Below are positions 28,104-34,815 of a DNA stretch of 34,842 nt, in pieces. The position numbers and the translations under genes are program-made. The notes beneath the pieces are model-generated. The model made no database searches and was not told the DNA's origin. It saw nothing but the letters and a program-made list of their open reading frames with translations. Location of the stretch: the IMG/VR virus record IMGVR_UViG_3300043811_000028, positions 1 through 34,842 of that record, one strand, 5' to 3'. Origin of the DNA: a virus. The stretch's first letter is position 1, and each line of letters starts with the position of its first letter.

Positions 28104-28532
28104 TTAAGGTGCCTCCAAGAAAATATCAATTCTTTGCTGAATATTGCTAATGACAGCCACTGCTCTTTCTTTGCGTTTCATGGCACGAATAATTTCATCT
28201 TTTAAGGTTCCTTCCAGTTCCTGAATTTCATCATCAGACCAAGAAGGCATATCTAAATCTCTGCGCCATCTTTTCAAATACCTAGACTTCAAATATTCAA
28301 GTCGTTTAAATGGAGTTAACAAAAATCTATCGCTTAACATTGAATTGCACAAAAAGCATGCTCGTAAAAGTACGCGATCATAGTCTGAAAAATTTTGAGC
28401 ATGTGATAATGAAGGACAATGATCTTGCGTATCGGCATTAGCATTACAATAAAAACAAAAATAACTTTTCATGGAATCATGCGATATATAAGATTCGTGC
28501 AAAATATGCATAAGTTTCTGTCTGTTGTTCAT
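28104..28532 (-). CDS. HNH-like zinc protein, possible recombination endonuclease
   Basis: 142 residues. FCFYCNANADTQDHCPS (~26-42) and LLRACFLCNSMLSDRF (~54-69) give C-x2-C...DH..P...C-x2-CN, the HNH pattern of 'CxYC......DHxxPxS.....LxxxCxxCN' phage endonucleases. The rest is a charged helical half with a SWSDDEIQELEGTLKDEI helix. The second His of HNH is not clear, so nuclease activity is uncertain. It lies downstream of the replication initiator pair. Confidence 0.65.
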   Translation of the reverse strand: MNNRQKLMHILHESYISHDSMKSYFCFYCNANADTQDHCPSLSHAQNFSDYDRVLLRACFLCNSMLSDRFLLTPFKRLEYLKSRYLKRWRRDLDMPSWSDDEIQELEGTLKDEIIRAMKRKERAVAVISNIQQRIDIFLEAP

Positions 28533-28548
28533 ATTCCATCCTTGGAAT
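28533..28548 (-). promoter_or_regulatory. AAGGAT-loop hairpin at the start of the 28104-28532 gene
   Basis: ATTCC and GGAAT arms (5 bp) around the hexaloop AAGGAT, directly before the ATG at 28530-28532. Confidence 0.6.
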
Positions 28549-28587
28549 TTATAAGGCTTTAATTTAACGCTATTAAACGAACGATAA

Positions 28588-29295
28588 TTAATACCCCTTC
28601 GCAGAAGAAAATAAAGAACTCTTCACAGCGGCGAAATTTGAGGCCTTGTGAGGCGTTTTTTTATTAACTTTTAAAATATGATGCATTCCTTCAATTTCTC
28701 GAAGGTAGCAAATCCTTTCATACCATTCTCCGCTCCCTAGCTTCCCTGCCTCCTCTTCACTCATCTCAATCAATTCCTGACGACGATCTTTTTTCACTTC
28801 TTTCACTAATTCTGGCACCGGTAATCGAATAGGAGCACTTCCACCCTCCAATTGCTTAGCCTCATTAGCAATAACCCGACCTTGAGCCAGGATATCTTCG
28901 TAGGTGGTTTTGAATTTACGTCTGAGATCAACTTCTTTGTCATGCGTCATCGCCCAACTTCCGATGCGATCATAGGTTGCGCGGACATTAGGATCAGTGA
29001 GATCACCAGAACGAACCGCTAAATCAAAAGCGGTCTCCCAAGGAAGCACACCGGCTGCTTGTTCGCAGATCTTGCGAAATTCAGCGATACTAGGCGGCCA
29101 TTCAAGATTCATACGGCAATAATCCAAAGCTACCTTAATGTGCTTAGGGTTAATGCCGGCCATCCCTTGTGACCACTCCTCCCACCAGATCTGAATAAAT
29201 GCATCACTGGCGAATAGCTTTGAAAATTTCTCTCCGAATATGCTCATAAATCGCATATGCAGAGCCTTGGTTAGCTCAAGCGGTAACTTTTCCAT
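28588..29295 (-). CDS. Replication protein P-like helicase loader
   Basis: 235 residues. The N-terminal half (LHMRFMSIFGEKFSKLFA, WWEEWSQGMAGINPKHIKVALDYC, WPPSIAEFRKIC at ~55-78) matches the phage 'replication P-like' pattern: a helix, 'W...L.......I..G...C......WPPS..EF...C'. The C-terminal half is charged. It is encoded immediately after the O-like protein, the lambdoid O-P order. It would deliver host DnaB helicase to the phage origin. Translation starts after an 8-pair AGGA-loop hairpin that includes the CsrA-type string ACAAGGATGT. Confidence 0.75.
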   Translation of the reverse strand: MEKLPLELTKALHMRFMSIFGEKFSKLFASDAFIQIWWEEWSQGMAGINPKHIKVALDYCRMNLEWPPSIAEFRKICEQAAGVLPWETAFDLAVRSGDLTDPNVRATYDRIGSWAMTHDKEVDLRRKFKTTYEDILAQGRVIANEAKQLEGGSAPIRLPVPELVKEVKKDRRQELIEMSEEEAGKLGSGEWYERICYLREIEGMHHILKVNKKTPHKASNFAAVKSSLFSSAKGY

Positions 29296-29317
29296 GAACT
29301 GACATCCTTGTTAGTTC
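29296..29317 (-). promoter_or_regulatory. AGGA-loop hairpin at the start of the P-like gene (CsrA-site-like)
   Basis: GAACT/AGTTC and ACA/TGT arms separated by one A-C mismatch (8 pairs in all) around the tetraloop AGGA. The string ACAAGGATGT matches the CsrA SELEX core. The stem ends directly before ATG. Confidence 0.7.
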
Positions 29318-30094
29318 TTAGTTCAAACACATTCTCATAATACGTTCAGCATTGGTTTCTTTCTTGGGTTGCATTGGTGTTAGAGTTAGCTCATCTTCCC
29401 ATCGCTGATTCAGCAAATACGTAGACGGGTGCGGAATATATTGCACATCAAGCCATTGAGAGTCATTGGCTAGCCGGTTACGCACATCTTCAAGAATCAT
29501 AGTTGCAATATCGTCATACTTCTTGCGCTTCCAAATTTGAAGGGCACGTGCCTTGTTTCGTTTCCTTGGATAGTTTTTCCAAAATTCATCAAAGAAAAAA
29601 GTAGGTGGGGTCGCTTGTGCCACGTCAGTGGCACTTAATAGCTTTACTGTTTCTTTTTTTATTGTTTGTTTTTTCTTATTGTCTTTATAGCTGCTGGTTA
29701 CCGGTAACTGGTTAACCGTTAACGGTTTTTCAGTATGCGGTTGCACAGTTTTATCTAAGTTATTGATTGTATTATATTCATTTTGTGCAACGAATTCTGT
29801 GCCATTGCACACGATCAAATTAGAGTGTGCAAATTTCCCTTGTGCATTTCGCACGGCATCCATCTTGATGAGGTGATGAGATTTAAGAGTTTCGAGGAGA
29901 GAATCTAGACGATCACGACCAATATTAAAGTGATTTCTTATTTGTTGTTTATAAAATATCCAATTAGGTGGAAGGCTAGAAAGATAGCACCACAAACCTA
30001 TGGCACCAATATCATTTAATCCTTGCAGCACTTTATTATCGAGGGTTGTATAACCAGAAGATTGTTTGGAAATAACTAACTTTTCTACTGACAT
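29318..30094 (-). CDS. Replication initiator, O-like
   Basis: 258 residues from the ATG at 30094, 7 bases after AAGGAG; the longer frame begins with TTG. N-terminal winged helix: LNDIGAIGLWCYLSSLPPNW followed by KQQIRNHFNIGRDRLDSLLETLKSHHLI (in parts ~30-80), the replication-initiator helix-turn-helix. A low-complexity Lys/Gln linker follows, then FDEFWKNYPRKRNKARALQIWKRK (~170-193) and IPHPSTYLLNQRWEDEL near the end, both hallmarks of phage O-like proteins ('F..FW..YP....K..A...W', 'P.P.T.L...RWED'). It should bind the phage origin, often within its own gene; no iterons are obvious. Confidence 0.8.
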   Translation of the reverse strand: MSVEKLVISKQSSGYTTLDNKVLQGLNDIGAIGLWCYLSSLPPNWIFYKQQIRNHFNIGRDRLDSLLETLKSHHLIKMDAVRNAQGKFAHSNLIVCNGTEFVAQNEYNTINNLDKTVQPHTEKPLTVNQLPVTSSYKDNKKKQTIKKETVKLLSATDVAQATPPTFFFDEFWKNYPRKRNKARALQIWKRKKYDDIATMILEDVRNRLANDSQWLDVQYIPHPSTYLLNQRWEDELTLTPMQPKKETNAERIMRMCLN

Positions 30095-30121
30095 AGGGAA
30101 ACTCCTTATCAAATTAATGTT

Positions 30122-30136
30122 GACCTGTCCTTGGTC
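30122..30136 (-). promoter_or_regulatory. AGGA-loop hairpin in the leader of the O-like gene
   Basis: GACC and GGTC arms (4 bp) around AAGGACA, about 28 nt upstream of the O-like ATG. A weak stem, listed because it repeats the two-hairpin leader pattern. Confidence 0.35.
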
Positions 30137-30243
30137 GAAGCTATAATCAGCTTATAGAGTTTTGTTTGGCGTTCCATGGAGGAACACAAATATTTCCCTA
30201 TATGGCTCCCAAGGCCAGGTTTTAGCGAACCCACATCATCTAA

Positions 30244-30266
30244 GCGCGTATTCAAAAGGTACGCGC
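30244..30266. other. Hairpin in the leader between 30285 and the O-like gene
   Basis: GCGCGTA and TACGCGC arms (7 bp, perfect) around a 9-base loop. The 190 bases from 30095 to 30284 hold no convincing gene. This is the strongest structure in it, along with a GTTCC/GGAAC stem at about 30171-30185. No T-run follows on the minus strand. It may be a leader structure or protein site. Confidence 0.45.
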
Positions 30267-30284
30267 ATAGACTTCCTTACCATC

Positions 30285-30554
30285 TTAGCCAATTCCCCTT
30301 TGATCGCAAAGCAGTTTCTCCAGATAGGCTACTCGCTTCAAATATCCATAATGCTCATTGACATTGTATCTTTCTGATTCAGTATGAAGCACATAACCTC
30401 CGTGACCGGTTACTGTTGGCACCATGTGATACATCAGAATTTCATAGTACATGATTGGAGAATCGGGCTTTTCGCTATCGAATGTAACCGTACTAAAATA
30501 AAAATATGTTATATACCGCGTATTGTAAAGACGCTTATCAAACTTAATAAACAT
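30285..30554 (-). CDS. Hypothetical protein, first gene of the minus-strand block
   Basis: 89 residues from the internal ATG at 30554, which has AGGAAGG close upstream; the 111-residue form begins inside the promoter region. Contents: basic start MFIKFDKRLYNTRYITYFYF, then YYEILMYHMVPTVTGHGGYVLH and HYGYLKRVAYLEKLLC, a likely C-terminal helix. It would be the first protein made from the leftward promoter. Not recognised. Confidence 0.6.
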   Translation of the reverse strand: MFIKFDKRLYNTRYITYFYFSTVTFDSEKPDSPIMYYEILMYHMVPTVTGHGGYVLHTESERYNVNEHYGYLKRVAYLEKLLCDQRGIG

Positions 30555-30567
30555 AACCTTCCTGCCC

Positions 30568-30596
30568 TTGTTAAAAAGAAAGTCAAATGATACACT
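30568..30596 (+). promoter_or_regulatory. Candidate rightward early promoter
   Basis: TTGTTA and TACACT, 17 bases apart, on the plus strand; four of six matches to each sigma-70 element. It overlaps the leftward promoter and lies 40 bases before the Arc-like gene. Inferred from spacing only. Confidence 0.35.
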
Positions 30597-30614
30597 CGTT
30601 AATATTAATGTAAA
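30587..30614 (-). promoter_or_regulatory. Candidate leftward promoter for the minus-strand block
   Basis: TTTACA and TATCAT, 16 bases apart, on the minus strand; five of six matches to each element. The spacer contains the palindrome TTAATATTAA (30599-30608), and the -35 box overlaps the ATACCACGG string, so a repressor bound there would block it. Confidence 0.5.
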
Positions 30615-30622
30615 TACCACGG
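30599..30622. promoter_or_regulatory. Candidate operator: palindrome plus ATACCACGG
   Basis: TTAATATTAA (30599-30608) is a perfect 10-bp palindrome. ATACCACGG (30614-30622) recurs in inverse orientation at 30781-30792, where it is part of ATACC-GT-GGTAT. Both lie within or next to promoter elements on either side of the Arc-like gene, so they are the natural candidates for its binding sites. Confidence 0.4.
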
Positions 30623-30634
30623 GGGAATTAAATC

Positions 30635-30781
30635 ATGCAGCCTATCAAAGCATTCCAAGTCCGCTTACCTAAGGATATATGGGTATTTTTAAAGAAAATA
30701 TCTGCTGAGCAAGAAAGATCCATGAATACTATCATTCAAGAATGTGTAAATAAATATATAAAAAAGGTTGACTCTAAGTGA
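30635..30781 (+). CDS. Arc-like ribbon-helix-helix regulator
   Basis: 48 residues: FQVRLPKDIWVFLKKISAEQERSMNTIIQECVNKYI in parts. This is the Arc/MetJ pattern: a short beta strand with alternating polar residues (FQVRLP), helix A (DIWVFLKKISAEQ), the turn R-S-M-N, then helix B (NTIIQECVNKYI). P22 Arc is 53 residues with the same layout and represses early promoters. It is the first plus-strand gene, flanked by candidate operators, so it probably controls the divergent promoters and itself. GGGGGA precedes ATG by about 8-10 bases. Confidence 0.8.
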   Translation: MQPIKAFQVRLPKDIWVFLKKISAEQERSMNTIIQECVNKYIKKVDSK

Positions 30782-30795
30782 TACCGTGGTATTAT
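30768..30795 (+). promoter_or_regulatory. Candidate second early promoter with internal operator
   Basis: TTGACT and TATTAT, 16 bases apart, five of six matches to each element. The inverted repeat ATACC-GT-GGTAT (30781-30792) sits between and partly in the -10 box. It would drive the genes from 30822 onward, starting at the very end of the Arc-like gene. Confidence 0.5.
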
Positions 30796-30821
30796 ACACG
30801 TATTAACTAAGGGGAAAGAAA

Positions 30822-30977
30822 ATGAAAATGCCACAAAAAGTAACAATCGAATATTTAACAGCTAGCGGAAATTGTAAGAGCGCGACAGGTGTATTAATTG
30901 GTTACTGTTATGACGGCGATGTGTGGGTGATGGTTAACGGTAGAAAGAAAAAAGGAATGCCGGTTCAATGGTTTTAA
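30822..30977 (+). CDS. 51-residue hypothetical early protein
   Basis: Beta-rich pattern: KVTIEYLTASGNC, ATGVLIGYCYDGDVWVMVNGRKKKGMPVQWF in parts, with a basic turn RKKKG. GGGGAAAG stands about 6 bases before ATG. A 12-bp hairpin follows its stop. Not recognised. Confidence 0.6.
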   Translation: MKMPQKVTIEYLTASGNCKSATGVLIGYCYDGDVWVMVNGRKKKGMPVQWF

Positions 30978-30983
30978 ATGTCA

Positions 30984-31012
30984 ATTCACCGTAAGAGATC
31001 CTTACGGTGAAT
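30984..31012 (+). terminator. Perfect 12-bp hairpin after the 51-residue gene, attenuator-like
   Basis: ATTCACCGTAAG and CTTACGGTGAAT arms (12 bp) with the loop AGATC. The following ATTTAAGG is only mildly T-rich, so termination may be partial. It shares GTAAGAG with the hairpin at 31179-31205. Confidence 0.5.
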
Positions 31013-31030
31013 ATTTAAGGGGTTAATAAA

Positions 31031-31171
31031 ATGAAAATAGAAAATTGCCTAAACTGCGAAGAGATTCAAACGGACACAGGGGTTAAAACCATAAGCTGTT
31101 ATGAGTGCTACATTCTTAGTGGTGATGAAGAAAGAGATATACAGAAAGCACAATTAGAAAAAATAGCTTAA
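31031..31171 (+). CDS. 46-residue zinc-knuckle protein
   Basis: CLNCEE near the start and SCYECYIL in the middle form two CxxC pairs about 19 residues apart, a minimal zinc ribbon, then an acidic helix. AAGGGG lies about 9 bases before ATG, in the loop of a TATTTAA/TTAATA stem. Flanked on both sides by strong hairpins. Not recognised. Confidence 0.6.
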   Translation: MKIENCLNCEEIQTDTGVKTISCYECYILSGDEERDIQKAQLEKIA

Positions 31172-31178
31172 ACGCGAA

Positions 31179-31205
31179 AAGGTAAGAGCGACTAACTCTT
31201 ACCTT
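31179..31205 (+). terminator. Perfect 10-bp hairpin after the zinc-knuckle gene, attenuator-like
   Basis: AAGGTAAGAG and CTCTTACCTT arms (10 bp) with a 7-base loop. No T-run follows, so it may be a processing or stability element rather than a terminator. Shares GTAAGAG with the hairpin at 30984-31012. Confidence 0.5.
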
Positions 31206-31241
31206 CATCCATCCACAATATATCCTGGGCAGGAAATATAT

Positions 31242-31727
31242 ATGCATAATAACATTTTAATGTATTATGGCAACATTACAAATCACTTTTATCCATGGAT
31301 GGAGACAAAGTACATGCAGCACTCAAGGAACACCCGTGACTTTATTAGCAGCTTAGTCAGTTGCTATCAGCGCTATGACCACCTAAACAAACAATACACC
31401 CTATCCTTCGATGACCTTCCAGAATACGACCTTTGCAAGTTATCGGCCATGTTACTACTGGACAATGACGATATCATTGGTGAAATCATAGGGCCTGACA
31501 ATGTACTCTTTGATTCCCTGTTAATCCCCGCTATGCAATCTTATCTCCGAAATATCGATGACCAAGAAGAGCAATACAAGCTAGCCGAAAGTTTTAAAAG
31601 AATGATACTTGCCTATCACGAGAAAGTAATTGAAGAGTTAATCACTGAAGAACTACGCGATATAAATACTCAAGGTCGTCATGAAGAGTACTCCAATGAT
31701 GAGGAGGACTTAGTATGGGCAATATAA
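31242..31727 (+). CDS. Hypothetical acidic early protein
   Basis: 161 residues, mostly helical: RDFISSLVSCYQRYDHLNKQ, YDLCKLSAMLLLDNDDIIGE, EEQYKLAESFKRMILAYHEK and an acidic end YSNDEEDLVWAI. Its ribosome site AGGA pairs with TCCT just upstream (TATCCT...AGGAAATA), so the site is within a stem. It lies before the Sak4-like gene. Not recognised. Confidence 0.65.
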   Translation: MHNNILMYYGNITNHFYPWMETKYMQHSRNTRDFISSLVSCYQRYDHLNKQYTLSFDDLPEYDLCKLSAMLLLDNDDIIGEIIGPDNVLFDSLLIPAMQSYLRNIDDQEEQYKLAESFKRMILAYHEKVIEELITEELRDINTQGRHEEYSNDEEDLVWAI

Positions 31728-31798
31728 CCCAAAACATTGTTCTATCACTCTTTGTCTATGGAATGATTTATTACTGCATTATTTTGATAACTAACTAA
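31715..31798 (+). CDS. 27-residue single-helix membrane peptide
   Basis: MGNITQNIV followed by a hydrophobic helix (LSLFVYGMIYYCIILI, ~10-25). GAGGAGGA is 7 bases before ATG, the strongest ribosome site of the region. It overlaps the upstream gene by 13 bases. Small phage membrane peptides of this size often modulate host membrane proteins; no function can be assigned. Confidence 0.55.
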   Translation: MGNITQNIVLSLFVYGMIYYCIILITN

Positions 31799-31811
31799 GG
31801 AAGGTGACGTT

Positions 31812-32696
31812 ATGGCTCTCAAAGGTGTTAAACCAGAAGCAATTAAAAAAAGACTAAAGGTTTTATTCTACGGTGCACCAGGGGTTGGAAAGACTACAGC
31901 AGCAATACAATTCCCCTCACCCTATTTGATCGACACAGAAAAAGGTGCGGAGAATGACAGCTATGTTAAAGAGTTACAGAAATCAAATGGCGTGATATTT
32001 CAAACATCAGACTTTGAGGAAATTGTTACAGAGATAAAAGAGTTACTCACTGTTAAGCATGACTTTAGAACGTTGGTCATAGATCCGCTTACAACGCCAT
32101 ACAATGACTTGATCGAAAAGTCGGAGAAGAAAGTAGGCACAGACTTTGGTCGTCACTTCAATGAAGCCAATAAGCGTATCAAGCATCTATACAATCAGCT
32201 TATGCGATTAGATATGAATGTGATTGTGACCTGTCATTCAAAAGATAAATATGGTGACAATATGTCTATCGTTGGAACAACCTTTGATTGCTACAAGAAG
32301 TTGGACTACATGTTTGATCTAGTTCTTGAGATTCAAAAGCGTGGTGGACAACGATTTGCAGTAATCAGAAAGAGCCGCTTAGAAGAGTTTAAAGAAGGTG
32401 ATAGCTTTCCGCACTCTTATGAAGAAATCGCCAAACGCTATGGTGGAGACATCTTAGAAAAGAAAGCAGTGGTTGAGAAATTAGCGAGCAAAGATCAAGT
32501 AATACTTTTAAAGCATTTGGTTGAACTCTACAAAGAACCTATCGAAGTGGTTGATAAATGGAAAGAGAAGGCAAAGGTAGAGTCATTCGAAGAGATGAAC
32601 GAGGAAATTATAGATAAAATAATTAAACACATGGAAAGCAAAGGTAAAGTAAAAAGTTTAAAAGACCAATGGATTGAAACTGAAACTAACCAATAA
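31812..32696 (+). CDS. Sak4-like phage ATPase (AAA_24 family)
   Basis: 294 residues. Walker A GAPGVGKTTAA (~20-30), PYLIDTEKGAEND (~39-51), the Walker B-like FRTLVIDPLTTPYNDLI (~80-95), and MNVIVTCHSKDKYGDN (~137-152) with the sensor His. This set and order are those of the phage nucleotide-binding AAA_24/Sak4 family: RecA-fold ATPases that stimulate single-strand annealing with a phage SSB. C-terminal helices are charged. The SSB-like gene follows 12 bases later, the usual pairing. Strong Shine-Dalgarno AAGGAAGGTG. Confidence 0.85.
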   Translation: MALKGVKPEAIKKRLKVLFYGAPGVGKTTAAIQFPSPYLIDTEKGAENDSYVKELQKSNGVIFQTSDFEEIVTEIKELLTVKHDFRTLVIDPLTTPYNDLIEKSEKKVGTDFGRHFNEANKRIKHLYNQLMRLDMNVIVTCHSKDKYGDNMSIVGTTFDCYKKLDYMFDLVLEIQKRGGQRFAVIRKSRLEEFKEGDSFPHSYEEIAKRYGGDILEKKAVVEKLASKDQVILLKHLVELYKEPIEVVDKWKEKAKVESFEEMNEEIIDKIIKHMESKGKVKSLKDQWIETETNQ

Positions 32697-32708
32697 GGAA
32701 TTACCAAC

Positions 32709-33221
32709 ATGGACGTTGAAATTAACTTTGATTATGAACCAATGACTGAAGAGCAAGCAATGCGCGAACGTTACAAATTAATGGATGATGGTTACTACAA
32801 CGCCACGATTAACATGGTGACTGAAAGAATGTCGTCCACAAATAATCCAATGGCAGAATTAACTTTAAGTGTATTTGATAAGAATGGTGAAGTGCATACC
32901 ATGAAAGATTTTTTAGTCTTCACAACAAAGATGATGTGGAAATTAAAACATGCCGCAGATTCTGCCAATCTTACCAAAGAATATGAGAACAAGTCATTCA
33001 GACCCAAGATGCTTGAGGGTAAACACGTAAAGGTAGAGGTGAAGACCCAATCAGGTAAAGAAATACCCGAAGATAAGCTACGTGGCAAACCTAAAGGATC
33101 ACTTTACCCTGACCGAAATGTTATCAATGATTATGTGATGACAGATAAAGGGGCAGTCAAGTATGATTCGAAAGCGCCAGCCGGCGGTCATGCAGATATG
33201 AATGATGACATACCTTTTTGA
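32709..33221 (+). CDS. DUF669 single-strand-binding-like protein
   Basis: 170 residues. DGYYNATINMVTER, NPMAELTLSVFDKNG, KHAADSANL and GKHVKVEVKTQSG form the DUF669 pattern of an OB-fold-like domain. The C-terminus ends DMNDDIPF, the acidic, hydrophobic-ended tail by which SSB proteins bind partners. In phages DUF669 proteins are encoded beside Sak4-type ATPases and act as their SSB. It would bind phage single strands during recombination and replication. Confidence 0.85.
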   Translation: MDVEINFDYEPMTEEQAMRERYKLMDDGYYNATINMVTERMSSTNNPMAELTLSVFDKNGEVHTMKDFLVFTTKMMWKLKHAADSANLTKEYENKSFRPKMLEGKHVKVEVKTQSGKEIPEDKLRGKPKGSLYPDRNVINDYVMTDKGAVKYDSKAPAGGHADMNDDIPF

Positions 33222-33230
33222 GAGGATAGC

Positions 33231-33596
33231 ATGCAAGAAAAGATCGTATTAGTGAAACATAAAGCTACCGGCGCAATGGTGCCGGTAGTGATTAAAAAGA
33301 TTGAGAAAGGTGTTATTACCAACTACAAAGAATATACGCACAATCGCAAAGGCTATCGCTTAGCAATGCTGCAAGATCGTTGGGATATGTCGAGAGAAGA
33401 TGTGCTATCTTTATTAATGCAATATGAAGTGCCAGGATATATTAATCATCAGCATATGATTGCCGGCGAAGAATATACATTACCTGCCGATGCAGCTATA
33501 TTTTGGGAAGAATATGTTTATGCAATAGAGAAGAAAGAAAAGTTAAAACATAGTAAATTGAAATCAAAGTTACTAGAAAGACTAACAATCAATTGA
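33231..33596 (+). CDS. Hypothetical early protein
   Basis: 121 residues. A beta start with a turn (VLVKHKATGAMVPVVIKKIE), then YKEYTHNRKGYRLAMLQDRWDMSREDVLSLLMQYEVPGYI (in parts ~32-75), which looks like a helix-turn-helix, and a basic tail (KEKLKHSKLKSKLLERL). A DNA-binding role is possible. Follows the DUF669 gene by 9 bases, with GAGAGGA before ATG. Not recognised. Confidence 0.65.
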   Translation: MQEKIVLVKHKATGAMVPVVIKKIEKGVITNYKEYTHNRKGYRLAMLQDRWDMSREDVLSLLMQYEVPGYINHQHMIAGEEYTLPADAAIFWEEYVYAIEKKEKLKHSKLKSKLLERLTIN

Positions 33597-33613
33597 AGAC
33601 AACGAGGTGCGCA

Positions 33614-33754
33614 ATGAATATGATAATTAATTTAATAATATTTCTATTTGTAGCAATGTTAATTTTTGATGCTACTTTATTACAAACAATAGGCGCTTTT
33701 ATTGTCCTTTGCATTGCCGGTGAAATGGTATCTAAAAGAGTCGAGCATGATTGA
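33614..33754 (+). CDS. 46-residue two-helix membrane peptide
   Basis: Two hydrophobic segments, IINLIIFLFVAMLIF (~4-18) and IGAFIVLCIAG (~26-36), and a short charged end KRVEHD. GAGG lies about 8 bases before ATG. Its end overlaps the phosphoesterase start by 8 bases (ATGATTGA), so the two are likely coupled. Could serve as a membrane tether or small holin-like peptide; unproven. Confidence 0.6.
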   Translation: MNMIINLIIFLFVAMLIFDATLLQTIGAFIVLCIAGEMVSKRVEHD

Positions 33755-34325
33755 AACATGGTTTACCAGTGATACACACTACGGTCATAAGAACATTCTT
33801 GAATATGAGAAAGAAGCACGTCCATTTCAAACCTTAGAGGAAATGCATGATGTATTGGTTGATCGTTGGAATGCTGTCGTTGGGATCAATGATATTGTTT
33901 TTCATTTGGGTGATTTTGCTTTTGGAAAACACAATATTCAAATAGCATCCCGTCTCAAAGGAAAGAAAAGATTAATATTAGGTAATCATGATAAATACTC
34001 TACAAGTGAATATCTCAAATACTTTGATAAAATATATGGAGTATTATTTTGGGAGCGATGTATATTAAGTCACGTGCCGGTACATAATAACGGGTTGGGT
34101 GCTAGATGGTTGCTAAACGTGCATGGTCATCTTCACAGCAGGAAAGTGAAACGAACTATTGGAATGATGATGGATGTGCCACAAGATGATGGGAGAGTAG
34201 TAACTATCTCAACGCCAATCTGCGAAGGTGAAGATCCAAATTATTTTAATGTTTCTGTTGAACAAAATAACTTAACACCCATTCACCGAGATAAAATAAT
34301 TGAACGATTAGAAGAAATATCATAG
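33747..34325 (+). CDS. Metallophosphoesterase
   Basis: 192 residues from the ATG at 33747; the longer frame merely reads back through the previous gene. All five motifs of the calcineurin-like family are present: SDTHYGH (D and H), LGDFAF (GD), GNHDKY (GNHD), LSHVPV (H) and NVHGHLH (GHxH). Two metal ions would be bound. Phage members of this type (DTHFGH...GHLH) have been suggested to act on 2',3'-cyclic or other nucleotide phosphodiesters, so RNA processing or counter-defence is possible. The substrate cannot be read from sequence. Confidence 0.85.
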   Translation: MIETWFTSDTHYGHKNILEYEKEARPFQTLEEMHDVLVDRWNAVVGINDIVFHLGDFAFGKHNIQIASRLKGKKRLILGNHDKYSTSEYLKYFDKIYGVLFWERCILSHVPVHNNGLGARWLLNVHGHLHSRKVKRTIGMMMDVPQDDGRVVTISTPICEGEDPNYFNVSVEQNNLTPIHRDKIIERLEEIS

Positions 34326-34333
34326 GAGTAAAG

Positions 34334-34534
34334 ATGAAAGAAATGTGTCATTGTGGTAAACCGCTTCATTACACAGATAATGATATTAAAAAGAAGGTAG
34401 ATAAAATGATTGAAGCTTTAGGAATTCATATTGATGTTGTGTATATGAATAAGACTTATAAAGTTCCAAGACATTTCATCGCTCTTCATGGTCTTAACGC
34501 ATGTGATTTAGATTCATTAGGATTTGAGGTATAA
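34334..34534 (+). CDS. Small hypothetical protein with Cys-His start
   Basis: 66 residues. MCHCGKPLHYTD resembles a half zinc knuckle (C-H-C...H). A KKVDKMIEALG helix and YKVPRHFIALHGL follow. AGGAG is 7 bases before ATG. The same kind of short protein (C.CG.PLHYTD......V..L....G) occurs in phages, function unknown. Confidence 0.7.
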   Translation: MKEMCHCGKPLHYTDNDIKKKVDKMIEALGIHIDVVYMNKTYKVPRHFIALHGLNACDLDSLGFEV

Positions 34535-34536
34535 AA

Positions 34537-34815
34537 ATGAAAGAATATTTTAGGTATATCAAGCGACCAGAAAATTATATAGCAATTATGCTAAGCCTAA
34601 TGCTTGGGATTTTTGTTATACAAGGTGATAACTCACTGTTAATGAGATGTGTTATTAATATATTTTGTTCAATGGGAATATTTCATTGTACTCACAATAT
34701 ATTTGAAATGATAATGGCGGATAAAATGATTAAAAAAGCAAATGAAGAAATGAGAAAACAAATCAACGATCAAATTAAAAAACTACAGGATGAGACCAAT
34801 GTGCTGCATAACTGA
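34537..34815 (+). CDS. Small membrane protein with C-terminal coiled helix
   Basis: 92 residues. Hydrophobic segments ~14-29 (YIAIMLSLMLGIFVIQ) and ~39-52, then a charged helix (~58-90: ADKMIKKANEEMRKQ, QIKKLQDE). It begins 2 bases after the previous stop. The last 100 bases are within the terminal repeat, and the gene continues unbroken onto the map start. Confidence 0.65.
   Translation: MKEYFRYIKRPENYIAIMLSLMLGIFVIQGDNSLLMRCVINIFCSMGIFHCTHNIFEMIMADKMIKKANEEMRKQINDQIKKLQDETNVLHN

Noticed and set aside
30162-30377. Plus-strand frames in the O-like leader
   Set aside because: No ribosome site, lie opposite the 30285-30554 gene and the leader hairpins, composition not protein-like.
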